DNA of 64,000 nucleotides from JAWLBY01 sp041687455 (lineage in GTDB: Bacteria; Pseudomonadota; Gammaproteobacteria; Xanthomonadales; Xanthomonadaceae): positions 73,706-137,705 of the forward strand of contig JAWLBY010000012.1 of the NCBI GenBank assembly GCA_041687455.1. Direction: 5' to 3'. The notes beneath the pieces are model-generated. The model saw only the letters and a list, made by a program, of their open reading frames with translations. It did not search any database and had not been told where the DNA came from. A program made the translations under genes and the position numbers. Below, piece after piece: positions 17,290 to 25,398 of the stretch (position 1 is its first letter; each line of letters begins with the position of its first letter).

Positions 17290-18717
17290 TCAGCGACCGG
17301 GAATGCCGAGCTCCCGCGCGGTCAGGTCGAGCGCCTTCCATGCCTTGTCGATCAGCTCGTCGATCTCGTCGCGAGTGATCACCAGCGGCGGCGACAGCAA
17401 CATCGCATCCCAGGTCGCACGCAGGATCAGGCCGTTCCGCAGCGCGATGTCGCGGCACAGCGCGCCGACCCGGCCACGATCGGCGAAATAGTCGCGTCGC
17501 GGCTTGTTCGGCACCAGCTCGATCGCGCCCATCATGCCGGCGATCCGCGCCTCGCCGACCAGCGGGTGGTCGGCCAGTTCGAGCCAGCGCTGCTCGAGAT
17601 ACGGACCGGTGTCGTCGCGGACCCGATCGACGATCTTTTCCTCCTGCAGGATGCGGAGGTTTTCGAGTGCGACCGCCGTGCAGACCGGGTGACCGGAATA
17701 GGTGAAACCGTGGGCGAGCTCGCCGCCACGGTCTTTCAGCACGCCGGCCACCCGCTCGGAGAACAGCACCGCACCGAGCGGGATGTAGCCCGACGTCAGC
17801 CCCTTGGCGACCGGCATCAGATCGGGCTCGATGCCGAAATACTGCGAGCCGAACCACTGACCGGTGCGGCCAAAGCCGGTGATCACCTCGTCGGCGATCA
17901 GCAACACGTCGTATTGCTTGCAGATCCGGTTGATCTCCGGCCAGTAGGTCCTGGGCGGGATGAACACGCCGGCGGCGCCCTGGATCGGCTCGGCAATGAA
18001 CGCGGCGACCTTGTCGGGCCCGAGTTCGAGGATCTTCCGTTCCAGCTCGCGCGCCCGCTGCAGGCCGAATTCGTCAGGCGACAGGTCGCCGCCCTCGCCG
18101 AACCAGTACGGCTGGTCGATGTGCACGATGCCGGGGATCGGCAGCCCGCCGCAGGCATGCATGCCCTTCATGCCGCCGAGGCTGGCGCCGGCTACGGTGG
18201 AGCCGTGGTAGCCGTTGTGGCGGGCGATGAATACCTGCTTCTGCGGCTGGTCCTGCACCGCCCAGAAATGTCGGACCAGGCGCAGGATGGTGTCGTTGGC
18301 CTCGGAGCCGGAATTGGTGAAGAACGCGTAGTTCAGGTCGCCCGGGGCGAGCTCGGCCAGCTTGCCGGACAGGCGCACGGTCGGCTCGGTCGTGCACTGG
18401 AAGAAGCTGTTGTAGTACGCAAGCCGATTCATCTGCTCGCGCGCGACCTCGCCGAGCTCACGACGGCCGTAGCCGACGTTGACGCACCACAGGCCGGCGA
18501 ACGCATCGAGCAGCTTGTTGCCCTGGTCGTCCCACACGTACACGCCCTCGCCGCGGGTCAGGATCCGCGTGCCGCGCTGGGCCAGCGCGGCGTTGTCGCT
18601 GAACGGATGCAGGTGGTGGGCGGCATCGAGGGCGCGCAACTGCGCTGCGGCGCCGGGATTCGGGATTGGGGATTCGGGATTCATACCCGGCTGCGTCACG
18701 ACCGATCCTGCGTTCAT
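17290..18717 (-). CDS. spuC: Putrescine--pyruvate type class-III aminotransferase (SpuC-like)
   Basis: A 475-residue PLP enzyme of the omega-transaminase class. The PLP region is IADEVITGFGRTGQWFGSQY, and the Schiff-base Lys is in MPVAKGLTSGYIPLGA near residue 303. FFTNSGSEANDTILRLVRHF and YHGSTVAGASLGGMKGMH are further class signatures. In Pseudomonas, SpuC converts putrescine to 4-aminobutyraldehyde, and the pot operon context supports that role here. ATG 18717 follows AGGAGAGG closely. Residues 12-23 (MNPESPIPNPG and on) are encoded by a dispersed GGGATTCGGGATT repeat, so the N-terminal tail is unusual and probably disordered. Confidence 0.9.
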   Translation of the reverse strand: MNAGSVVTQPGMNPESPIPNPGAAAQLRALDAAHHLHPFSDNAALAQRGTRILTRGEGVYVWDDQGNKLLDAFAGLWCVNVGYGRRELGEVAREQMNRLAYYNSFFQCTTEPTVRLSGKLAELAPGDLNYAFFTNSGSEANDTILRLVRHFWAVQDQPQKQVFIARHNGYHGSTVAGASLGGMKGMHACGGLPIPGIVHIDQPYWFGEGGDLSPDEFGLQRARELERKILELGPDKVAAFIAEPIQGAAGVFIPPRTYWPEINRICKQYDVLLIADEVITGFGRTGQWFGSQYFGIEPDLMPVAKGLTSGYIPLGAVLFSERVAGVLKDRGGELAHGFTYSGHPVCTAVALENLRILQEEKIVDRVRDDTGPYLEQRWLELADHPLVGEARIAGMMGAIELVPNKPRRDYFADRGRVGALCRDIALRNGLILRATWDAMLLSPPLVITRDEIDELIDKAWKALDLTARELGIPGR

Positions 18718-18808
18718 CCGCCTCTCCTGTATCGTCTGTTCACATCACCGCGGTCGCAAGGACAGCGCACGCTGCAACGAATCCCCAATCCCGAATCTCG
18801 AATCCCGG
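18654..18808. repeat. Inverted pair of GGGATTCGGGATT repeats
   Basis: The arm at 18654-18683 (CGGGATTCGGGATTGGGGAT and on) is matched in reverse orientation at 18778-18808 (CGAATCCCCAATCCCGAATC and on). The first arm is inside the aminotransferase 5' coding region and the second is 4 nt from the glutamylpolyamine synthetase stop. Further copies are at 56225-56254 and, reduced, at 22637-22652. This family is frequent in xanthomonad genomes. Confidence 0.85.
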
Positions 18809-18812
18809 CCCT

Positions 18813-20201
18813 TCACACATTCAACAGCAGGAACTCGCGCTCCCACGACGAGATCACCCTGAAGAATGTTTCATATTCCTTCGCCTTGACCGCGCTGTAG
18901 GCATCGACGAAACGCTTGCCGAGCAGTTCGTGCAGTTCATGGCAGCCGCGCAACAGCTCGAGTGACTCGCCGAGCGAGCGTGGCAGCGCGTAGCCCTTGT
19001 CCTGCGCGCTGCCGCTCAGCGGCTCGGTCGGCATCAGCTTCTCGCGGATGCCGAGAAAGCCGCAGGCCAGAGTCGCGGCGATCGCCAGGTATGGATTGGC
19101 ATCCGATCCGGCGAACCGGGCCTCGACGCGGGTGCTCTCGAGCGTGTCCATCGGCACCCGCAGCCCACAGGTGCGGTTGTCGAAACCCCACTCGCAGTTG
19201 ACCGGTGCCACCTCGCCGAACGCCAGTCGCCGGTACGAGTTGACGTTCGGCGCCAGGAACGGCATCGCCATCGGGATGTATTTCTGCAACCCGGCGAGGT
19301 AATGCATGAACAACGTACTGTGCTGGCCCTGGCGCGAGCCGGCGAACAGGTTCACACCGGTTTTCGAGTCGACCAGGCTCTGGTGCAGATGCATCGCACT
19401 GCCCGGCTCGTTCTCCATCGGCTTGGCGAGAAACGTTGCGTAGATGCCGTGCCGCATCGCCGCCTCGCGCATGGTGCGCTTGAACAGGAACACCTGGTCC
19501 GCGCGCGACATCGGGTCGGAATGCTGGAAGTTGACCTCGAGCTGCGCCGCGCCGCTTTCGTGGATCAGCGTGTCGACATCGAGCTCCATCGCCTCGGCAT
19601 AGTCGTACATCAGGTCGAGGATCGGATCGAACTCGTTGACCGCGTCGATCGAATACGACTGCCGCGCGGTTTCCGGCCGCCCCGAACGACCGGCCGGTGG
19701 CTGCAGCGGAAAATCCGGATCGGTGTTCTTCTGTACCAGGAAGAACTCGACCTCGGGAGCGACGATCGGCGCCAGCCCCTGCGCCGAATAGGCGGCCAGC
19801 ACGCGGCGCAGCACGTTGCGCGGCGACAGTTCGTGCGGGCGACCATCGCGGGTGTAGCAGTCGTGGATGATCTGCGCCGTCGGGTCGGCCGCCCACGGCA
19901 CCATCCGCACCGTGTCCGGGTCCGGACGCAGGTACATGTCGGAATCCGACGGCGACACCAGCTCGTAGTAGTCGTCGGGATAGTCGCCGGTCACGGTGGT
20001 AACGAAGATGCCTTCCGGCAGCCGCGTGCCGAAGTCATGCGAATACTTGGTTGCCGGAACGATCTTGCCGCGTGCGTTGCCGGTGAAGTCCGGCACCAGG
20101 CATTCGACCTCGGTGATCCGGTGTTCCTTCAACCATCGTTTCAGCGAGCTCTCGGCCGCCTCGGCGACCGCTGCAGTGGAGCGCTTTCTGGCCATTGTCA
20201 T
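18813..20201 (-). CDS. puuA: Gamma-glutamylpolyamine synthetase (glutamine synthetase-like)
   Basis: A 462-residue GS-fold ligase that couples glutamate to an amine, normally putrescine, with ATP. Family elements are VECLVPDFTGNARGKIVPA, DMYLRPDPDTVRMVPW, metal-site APEVEFFLV, SAMHLHQSLVD and NRTCGLRVPMDTLESTRVEAR. It lacks the adenylylation-site Tyr stretch of true GlnA, and its location among polyamine genes argues against ammonia assimilation. The start at 20201 overlaps the amidotransferase stop as ATGA. The aminotransferase follows. It is clearly diverged from the second copy at 21268-22638. Confidence 0.9.
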   Translation of the reverse strand: MTMARKRSTAAVAEAAESSLKRWLKEHRITEVECLVPDFTGNARGKIVPATKYSHDFGTRLPEGIFVTTVTGDYPDDYYELVSPSDSDMYLRPDPDTVRMVPWAADPTAQIIHDCYTRDGRPHELSPRNVLRRVLAAYSAQGLAPIVAPEVEFFLVQKNTDPDFPLQPPAGRSGRPETARQSYSIDAVNEFDPILDLMYDYAEAMELDVDTLIHESGAAQLEVNFQHSDPMSRADQVFLFKRTMREAAMRHGIYATFLAKPMENEPGSAMHLHQSLVDSKTGVNLFAGSRQGQHSTLFMHYLAGLQKYIPMAMPFLAPNVNSYRRLAFGEVAPVNCEWGFDNRTCGLRVPMDTLESTRVEARFAGSDANPYLAIAATLACGFLGIREKLMPTEPLSGSAQDKGYALPRSLGESLELLRGCHELHELLGKRFVDAYSAVKAKEYETFFRVISSWEREFLLLNV

Positions 20202-20950
20202 GGTCTCTGTGCGGCCCGCTCGCGGCAGGCCGCCGCGAAGGCCTCGAAAATGCCGCGATTGAAGGGGTTTTCGTGCGCGCGCCATTCCGGGTGCCACTGC
20301 ACCGCGAGGAAGAATGCGCCGCCGTCTAAGCGGACCGCTTCGATCAGCCCGTCGGGGGCATGCGCCTCGGCGACCAGCCCGCGACCCAGATCGCGAATGC
20401 CCTGTCCATGCAGCGAATTGACCCGAACGGTGTCGCGGCCGGCGATCCGGTGCAACAGCCCGTTCTCGCTCAAGCGGATGTCATGGACCGGTCCGTACTG
20501 CAGCTCGATATCGAGTTGCTTGTCCTCGCGGTGGTCGTGCATGCCGCCGACCTCGTGCACCCGCTGGTGCAGCGTGCCACCGAGCGCGACATTGATTTCC
20601 TGCAGTCCGCGGCAGATCGCCAGTACCGGGACCCGGCGCTCGATCGCGGCATGCACCAGCGGCAGCGTGTTGGCGTCGCGCGCCGGGTCATGCAGGTTGC
20701 CGTCCCAGCTCGGCTCGTTGCCGTAATGATGCGGCTCGATGTTGCTCGGCGAACCGGGCAGCAGCAGGCCATCGAGCGCATCGAGGTAGTCCGCGACCGG
20801 CAGCGGCGGATGCAGCGACGGGATCGCCAGCGGCAACATGCCGCCGGGATCGACCAGCGCACGCAGGTACTTCTCCCCGACCGCCTGGAACGGATGGGGC
20901 CCGATCTGCCTGCTGTCCGACGGTACACCGACCAGCGGAATCCGACGCAT
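20198..20950 (-). CDS. puuD: Gamma-glutamyl-GABA hydrolase PuuD-like (class I glutamine amidotransferase)
   Basis: A 250-residue hydrolase. The nucleophile Cys is in VLAICRGLQEINVALGGTLHQ near residue 113 and the catalytic His/Glu in FLAVQWHPEWR near residue 223. GLLLPGSPSNIEPHHY marks the peptidase C26/PuuD subgroup. It releases GABA from gamma-glutamyl-GABA in the Puu pathway. The ATG at 20950 follows GAGGGCAGCT, a reasonable ribosome site, and the next gene is translationally coupled. It is first in the minus-strand polyamine operon, so the operon promoter should lie between it and the divergent synthetase (20951-21267). Confidence 0.9.
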   Translation of the reverse strand: MRRIPLVGVPSDSRQIGPHPFQAVGEKYLRALVDPGGMLPLAIPSLHPPLPVADYLDALDGLLLPGSPSNIEPHHYGNEPSWDGNLHDPARDANTLPLVHAAIERRVPVLAICRGLQEINVALGGTLHQRVHEVGGMHDHREDKQLDIELQYGPVHDIRLSENGLLHRIAGRDTVRVNSLHGQGIRDLGRGLVAEAHAPDGLIEAVRLDGGAFFLAVQWHPEWRAHENPFNRGIFEAFAAACRERAAQRP

Positions 20951-21211
20951 AGCTGCCCTCAGCGTGAGTGGCCGCCGGTGCGAGCGAGCAGCCGACCGAC
21001 GTCCGTCGACCATCGCTGGCCGGACCCGGCCGGCGTGCATGGTCGCTCGCGGCACACTACCCGTGCCGTTCGATTTTATCAACGCGCCGCCCCGACGGCT
21101 GCGCCAAGAACAGTCGACGGCCGAACACCCGATCCCGTTTGTTTGCGCGCCCGAACCGCCCCCGGGGCACGGAAGCCGCCGCGAACGGGTCTCCCGAGGT
21201 GATGAGTATTC

Positions 21212-21238
21212 TTGACACCCGCTGCCGTCTGGTAGCAT
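21212..21238 (+). promoter_or_regulatory. Candidate sigma-70 promoter for the second glutamylpolyamine synthetase
   Basis: TTGACA at 21212-21217 is a perfect -35. TAGCAT at 21233-21238 is a fair -10, with a 15-bp spacer, shorter than ideal. Transcription would start near 21245, about 20 nt before the ATG at 21268, which supports that start over the upstream ATG at 21202. A PuuR-like operator could lie in the same 317-bp divergent spacer, but I see no convincing palindrome. Confidence 0.4.
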
Positions 21239-21267
21239 CCGACCACCCCGCGCGAGTCCCAGCCGTC

Positions 21268-22638
21268 ATGAATGCCCCAGCCGCCCTGCCCGCCGACGAT
21301 GCCGCTCTCTTGGCTGCACTGCCCGGGCTGGAGGCGGTCGACCTGATCCTGCCCGACATGAACGGACTGCTGCGTGGCAAGCGGATCGCCGCCAGCGCGC
21401 TGGAGAAGGTCTACCGCCACGGCGTCTGCCTGCCGATGTCGCTGATCGGTACCGACGTGACCGGCAATACCGTCGAGGAGACCGGGCTCGGTTACGACAT
21501 CGGCGACGCCGACCGGATCTGCCGCCCGGTACCGGGCAGCCTGCGCATCGTGCCGTGGCAGTCGCGCCCGACCGCACAGGCCCTGCTCAGCATGGAAGAC
21601 GTCGACGGTCAGCCGTTCGCGGCCAATCCGCGCGAAGTGCTCAAGCGCGTGGTCGATGCCTACCGCGCCCGTGGACTGACGCCGGTCGTGGCGGTCGAAC
21701 TCGAGTTCTACCTGCTCGACGCGATGCTTGATGGCAACGGCCGCCCGCAGACCTCGATCAACCCGGGCACCGGCCGCCGCAATCACACGACCCAGGTGTA
21801 TTACCTGCAGGATCTGGACGACTATCGCCGCTTCATCGAGGCAGTGACCGACGCCTGCCGCGGACAGGATGTTCCAGCGGATACCGCGGTCGCCGAATAC
21901 GCGCCGGGACAGTTCGAGATCAATCTGAAGCATCGAGCCGATGCAGTGGCCGCCTGCGACGATGCGCTGTACATGAAGCGCGCGATCAAGGCGGTTGCCG
22001 AGCAGCAGGGCCTGCTGGCGAGCTTCATGGCCAAGCCGTTCGTGGAGCAGGCCGGCAGCGGACTGCATGTGCACGTCAGCCTGCTCGACGAGCGCGGCAA
22101 CAACGTGTTCGCCTGTACCGAGGCGGCCCCGGCCGAACCGCTGCGGCACGCGATCGGCGGCCTGCAGGCAACCTCGGCCGATTGCATGCTGATGTTCGCG
22201 CCGCACGCCAACAGCTATCGGCGCTTCGTGGCCAATGCGTTCGTGCCGTTGAACGACTGCTGGGGCTTCAACAACCGCACGGTCGCGATGCGGATCCCGT
22301 ACAGCGGCCCCGACGACACCCGCATCGAACACCGGATCGCCGGCGCCGACGCCAACCCCTACCTGGTCACCGCGGCCGTGCTTGCCGGCATGCTGCACGG
22401 CCTCGAACAGCGACTCGACCCGGGCCCGCCGACTGTCGGCAATGCCTACGAGCAGTGGCCGCCGCGCGAGCTGTACTGGCGCGATTCGATCGCAGGCTTC
22501 TGCGACAGCGCCTTCGTCGCCAGCCGCTTCGGCGAGTCGTTCCGGCACATCTTCGGCCAGCAGAAATGGAAAGAGCTGCGCTCGTTCTACCGCGAGGTCA
22601 GCGATGTCGAGTACACGTGGTATCTGCGGCAGGTGTGA
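21268..22638 (+). CDS. Second gamma-glutamylpolyamine synthetase (glutamine synthetase-like)
   Basis: A 456-residue GS-fold protein: AVDLILPDMNGLLRGKRIAA near residue 25, RPVPGSLRIVPW, metal-site AVELEFYLLDAM, GQFEINLKHRADAV, SGLHVHVSL and NRTVAMRIPYSGPDDTRIEHR. This belongs with the PuuA/SpuI-type ligases rather than GlnA. It is followed after about 210 bp by a PuuB-like oxidase on the same strand, so this copy probably feeds the glutamylated pathway. The copy at 18813-20201 may act on a different amine. Which amine each uses cannot be told from sequence. Confidence 0.88.
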   Translation: MNAPAALPADDAALLAALPGLEAVDLILPDMNGLLRGKRIAASALEKVYRHGVCLPMSLIGTDVTGNTVEETGLGYDIGDADRICRPVPGSLRIVPWQSRPTAQALLSMEDVDGQPFAANPREVLKRVVDAYRARGLTPVVAVELEFYLLDAMLDGNGRPQTSINPGTGRRNHTTQVYYLQDLDDYRRFIEAVTDACRGQDVPADTAVAEYAPGQFEINLKHRADAVAACDDALYMKRAIKAVAEQQGLLASFMAKPFVEQAGSGLHVHVSLLDERGNNVFACTEAAPAEPLRHAIGGLQATSADCMLMFAPHANSYRRFVANAFVPLNDCWGFNNRTVAMRIPYSGPDDTRIEHRIAGADANPYLVTAAVLAGMLHGLEQRLDPGPPTVGNAYEQWPPRELYWRDSIAGFCDSAFVASRFGESFRHIFGQQKWKELRSFYREVSDVEYTWYLRQV

Positions 22639-22849
22639 TTCGGGATTCGATGGTGCGCGGCGTCCACCAGCCATCAGCCACAATCTCCGGCACAAGCACC
22701 GGTTCGAATCGCGACTCGCCGTGACACAACGAACGTCGACAAGGTCGAGACGGCAAGCAGAAACGCACCAGCGGCACCGGTCATCCTGAGGTATCGAACG
22801 ACGACCGGCTTCGAAGCGACATCCGCCCAGCCCACGGAACCCCGCCGTG

Positions 22850-24217
22850 ATGAAACAACGATCATCGATCACGCCTGACGACGCCCGGCCGACGGACCGC
22901 ATCGGCACCGGTCACGCCGCGTCCTGGTACGCCGCGTCCGCTGAGATCCCGCCGCCGTCGGAGCCGTTGCGCGGCGAGCAGCGCGCCGATGTCTGCATCG
23001 TCGGCGCCGGCATCACCGGCCTGTCGACCGCGATCGAACTGGCCGAGGCGGGCTATTCGGTGATCGTGCTGGAAGCCGAGCGGATCGGCTGGGGCGCGTC
23101 GGGTCGCAGCGGCGGCCAGGCGATCTTCGGCTACGGCTGCGAGCAGGCCAGACTGTCGTCGCTGCTCGGCCGTGACGATGCGCGGCGGCTGTTCGATTGG
23201 TCGCTCGAAGGGCTGCGGATCATCCGCGAACGCTGTTCGAAGTACGGCATCGACTGCGACTGGCGCAGCGGCCATGCGCATGTCCCGATCAAGCCGCGCC
23301 AGGTCGACGAACTGCAGCGCTGGCAGCACGATCTCGCGAACCATTACGGCTACGAGCTGGATTGGTGGAGCCGCGAGCAATTGCGCGACGTGCTCGCCAG
23401 CGACCGCTACCTCGGCGCGCTGTTCGATCCGCGATCGGGCCACCTGCATCCGCTGAAGTACACGCTCGGTCTCGCCCGTGCGGCGCGCTCGCTCGGCGTC
23501 GCGATCTTCGAACAGTCGCGCGTGATCGAGCTGCAGCACGGCCCGGGAGCGCGGCTGCGAACGGTCGAGGGCAGCGTCGCGGCCGATTTCGCCGTGCTGG
23601 CCGGCAATGCCTATCTGCATGTCCGACCGGGCCACCCGGCCGCGAAGCGCGCGCCACGCACGATCGCGCCGATGCTCGATCGCCGGGTCATGCCGGTCGG
23701 AACCTACATCGCCGCGACCGAGCCGCTCGGCGAGGCGGCCGCGCGCGAGCTGATCCGCAATGACATGGCGGTCGCTGACGTGAACTGGGCGCTCGACTAT
23801 TTCCGCCTGAGCGCCGACCACCGGCTGCTGTTCGGCGGGCGGGCCAGCTATTCGACACTGCCGCCACCGAACCTGCGCGGCACGATGCTGGCGCGAATGC
23901 GGCGGGTATTCCCGCAACTGGCCGCGACGCGGATCGACTACTGCTGGGGCGGCTATGTCGACATCAGCCTGAACCGCGCACCGCACTGGGGTCGGCTCGC
24001 CGATACGGTCTATTTCGCGCAGGGCTTCTCCGGACACGGGATCAACACCACCGGCCTCGCCGGCCGGGTGATCGCCGAAGCAATCCGCGGCCAGGCCGAG
24101 CGGCTGGACGCATTCGAGAAGATCCCGCACGCGCCGTTCCCGGGCGGCCGCTGGTTCCGCACGCCGCTGCTGGTCGCCGCAATGGCCTGGTTCAAGCTGC
24201 GCGACGCGATCGGCTGA
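22850..24217 (+). CDS. puuB: Gamma-glutamylputrescine oxidase PuuB-like FAD oxidoreductase
   Basis: A 455-residue DAO-family flavoenzyme. The FAD Rossmann motif is CIVGAGITGLSTAIELAEAG near residue 50, followed by ERIGWGASGRSGGQAIFGYG, the PuuB-type flavin loop. The C-terminal half has YCWGGYVDISLNRAPHWGRL and FAQGFSGHGINTTGLAG. It oxidises gamma-glutamylputrescine to the aminoaldehyde with release of peroxide and ammonia. ATG 22850 directly follows a GTG at 22847 that could also serve. The aldehyde dehydrogenase (PuuC) needed for the next step is not in the window. Confidence 0.92.
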   Translation: MKQRSSITPDDARPTDRIGTGHAASWYAASAEIPPPSEPLRGEQRADVCIVGAGITGLSTAIELAEAGYSVIVLEAERIGWGASGRSGGQAIFGYGCEQARLSSLLGRDDARRLFDWSLEGLRIIRERCSKYGIDCDWRSGHAHVPIKPRQVDELQRWQHDLANHYGYELDWWSREQLRDVLASDRYLGALFDPRSGHLHPLKYTLGLARAARSLGVAIFEQSRVIELQHGPGARLRTVEGSVAADFAVLAGNAYLHVRPGHPAAKRAPRTIAPMLDRRVMPVGTYIAATEPLGEAAARELIRNDMAVADVNWALDYFRLSADHRLLFGGRASYSTLPPPNLRGTMLARMRRVFPQLAATRIDYCWGGYVDISLNRAPHWGRLADTVYFAQGFSGHGINTTGLAGRVIAEAIRGQAERLDAFEKIPHAPFPGGRWFRTPLLVAAMAWFKLRDAIG

Positions 24218-24239
24218 GCCACGGCAGGCACTACTTCAC

Positions 24240-24262
24240 TGCAGGAGCCGCTTCAGCGGCGA
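24240..24262. repeat. GCAGGAGCCGCTTCAGCGGC repeat after puuB
   Basis: A single copy of the dispersed CTGCAGGAGCCGCTTCAGCGG element, which contains the short palindrome GCCGCTTCAGCGGC. It matches the arm at 3162-3180. The rest of the 231-bp gap to DUF2058 (24263-24448) has a short minus-strand open frame encoding LAGKPFRLVDVPVAAEAAPAV that I do not recognise; it reads into the repeat and is probably not a gene. Confidence 0.7.
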
Positions 24263-24448
24263 CTGGCACGTCGACCAGCCGGAACGGCTTGCCCGCCAGC
24301 GACGCCTCCTGCGCACAGCAGCCGGACGGTCTCCGCGCGCCACCCGACGCGGTCGGCGCCGAAGCCCCTCCCGCAGCGGAAAGCATCACCCAGACAGTGC
24401 CACAGCGACCTGCGCCCTTGATGTCGCCCGGACCAATCCAAACCGTCC

Positions 24449-25114
24449 CTACCAGACCAGATCGTCCGGCACCTGGTATTTCGGATCGGCGTACGGGTCG
24501 TCCCCGGCGGGTGCGTTCGGATCGACCTTCAACGCGAGCGCAGGCGGAAACAACGTCTCGGCTTCGGCCAGCAGGCCGGCATCGACCAGCAGGTAGCGAC
24601 CGTCGAGCTGCAGCACGCCGAGCTGCCCGGCATTCAGCGCGACCAGTTGCTCGGGCGTCACGTAGATCCGCTTGATCTTGCCTCCGTACTCGAAATGCCG
24701 GACGACCTCGGCGTTCGGGTCATTCAGCGCCTTGCCGCTGACCCGCTCGGCGAGTTTCGCCCGGGCCTCGCGGCGCAACCGGGCCGCCTCCTGCTTCTCG
24801 CGCTCGGCGGCGATCCGTTCTTCCTTTTCCTTCTGCGCCCGCAGCGCGTACGCCTTGCCGAGATCCATCTCCGCATTGCGCGGCTTGCCCGCCCTGCCCT
24901 GCGGCTGGTTGGCGCCGCGCTGGCGTTCAGCCTGTCCGCCCTTGCCGGGCCGGGCGTGCTCGCCGTGCGGCTTGCCGTGCCGGCCGGACCCGCTGCGCGG
25001 ATTGCCGTGCGGCCTGGCGCCCGACGGCCCCGGCCGATCCTTCTTGCGCGGCTCCGGCTCGGGGGCCGTCTTGAATCCCAGTTGCAGCAGTTGGTCGCGC
25101 AGCGAATTGCTCAT
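24449..25114 (-). CDS. DUF2058 family protein (YaiL-like)
   Basis: A 221-residue cytosolic protein with the DUF2058 start MSNSLRDQLLQLGFKTA. A long Gly/Arg/Lys/His-rich low-complexity linker (about residues 20-75) follows, then a charged helix (LRAQKEKEERIAAEREKQEAARLRREAR). The C-terminal domain is conserved: VRHFEYGGKIKRIYVTPEQ, LVALNAGQLGVLQLDGRYLLV. The basic linker suggests nucleic-acid contact, but no activity is established for the family. It is transcribed with slyX upstream after a 59-bp gap. Confidence 0.88.
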   Translation of the reverse strand: MSNSLRDQLLQLGFKTAPEPEPRKKDRPGPSGARPHGNPRSGSGRHGKPHGEHARPGKGGQAERQRGANQPQGRAGKPRNAEMDLGKAYALRAQKEKEERIAAEREKQEAARLRREARAKLAERVSGKALNDPNAEVVRHFEYGGKIKRIYVTPEQLVALNAGQLGVLQLDGRYLLVDAGLLAEAETLFPPALALKVDPNAPAGDDPYADPKYQVPDDLVW

Positions 25115-25173
25115 CGGAAGGACATGTGCAGTGGAAGCCGCGAACCGTGCGGCGGAAACAATGAACGGACGCC

Positions 25174-25398
25174 TCACCAGTGCGGCGGCGGCGGCTCCTG
25201 AGCCGGATCGGCATACAGCAGCGTACGCAACTGGCGAAGATCGTCCAGTGCGCGGCGCAGCAGCTCGCCATTGCGGGCCGATTCCTCGCGTGATGCCGCC
25301 AGCGCATCGCTGAGTTCGGTCAACGCCGCTTCCTGGAACGCAAGTCGGGTTTCGAGATCGACCAGCCGCTGTTCGATCGCTACCGGCATGCCGCTCAC
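25174..25398 (-). CDS. slyX: SlyX family coiled-coil protein
   Basis: A 74-residue protein with the family pattern: EQRLVDLETRLAFQEAALTEL forms a heptad-rich coiled coil, and it ends in the diagnostic P-rich tail PPPPHW. Its function is unknown even in E. coli. The start overlaps the upstream dehydrogenase stop by 4 nt, so it is translated with the sugar dehydrogenase genes, an unusual partner for slyX. Confidence 0.92.
   Translation of the reverse strand: MSGMPVAIEQRLVDLETRLAFQEAALTELSDALAASREESARNGELLRRALDDLRQLRTLLYADPAQEPPPPHW

Noticed and set aside
15973..18900. A 975-codon plus-strand frame over potF and the aminotransferase
   Set aside because: Both genes beneath it on the minus strand have clear family motifs; the plus frame resembles nothing known.
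18813..22638. The two GS-fold genes as true glutamine synthetase (glnA)
   Set aside because: Both lack the GlnA adenylylation region, differ strongly from GlnA in their motifs and are flanked by polyamine genes.
24253..24441. A 62-codon minus-strand frame between puuB and DUF2058
   Set aside because: Its sequence is unrecognised, has no ribosome site and runs into a dispersed repeat.
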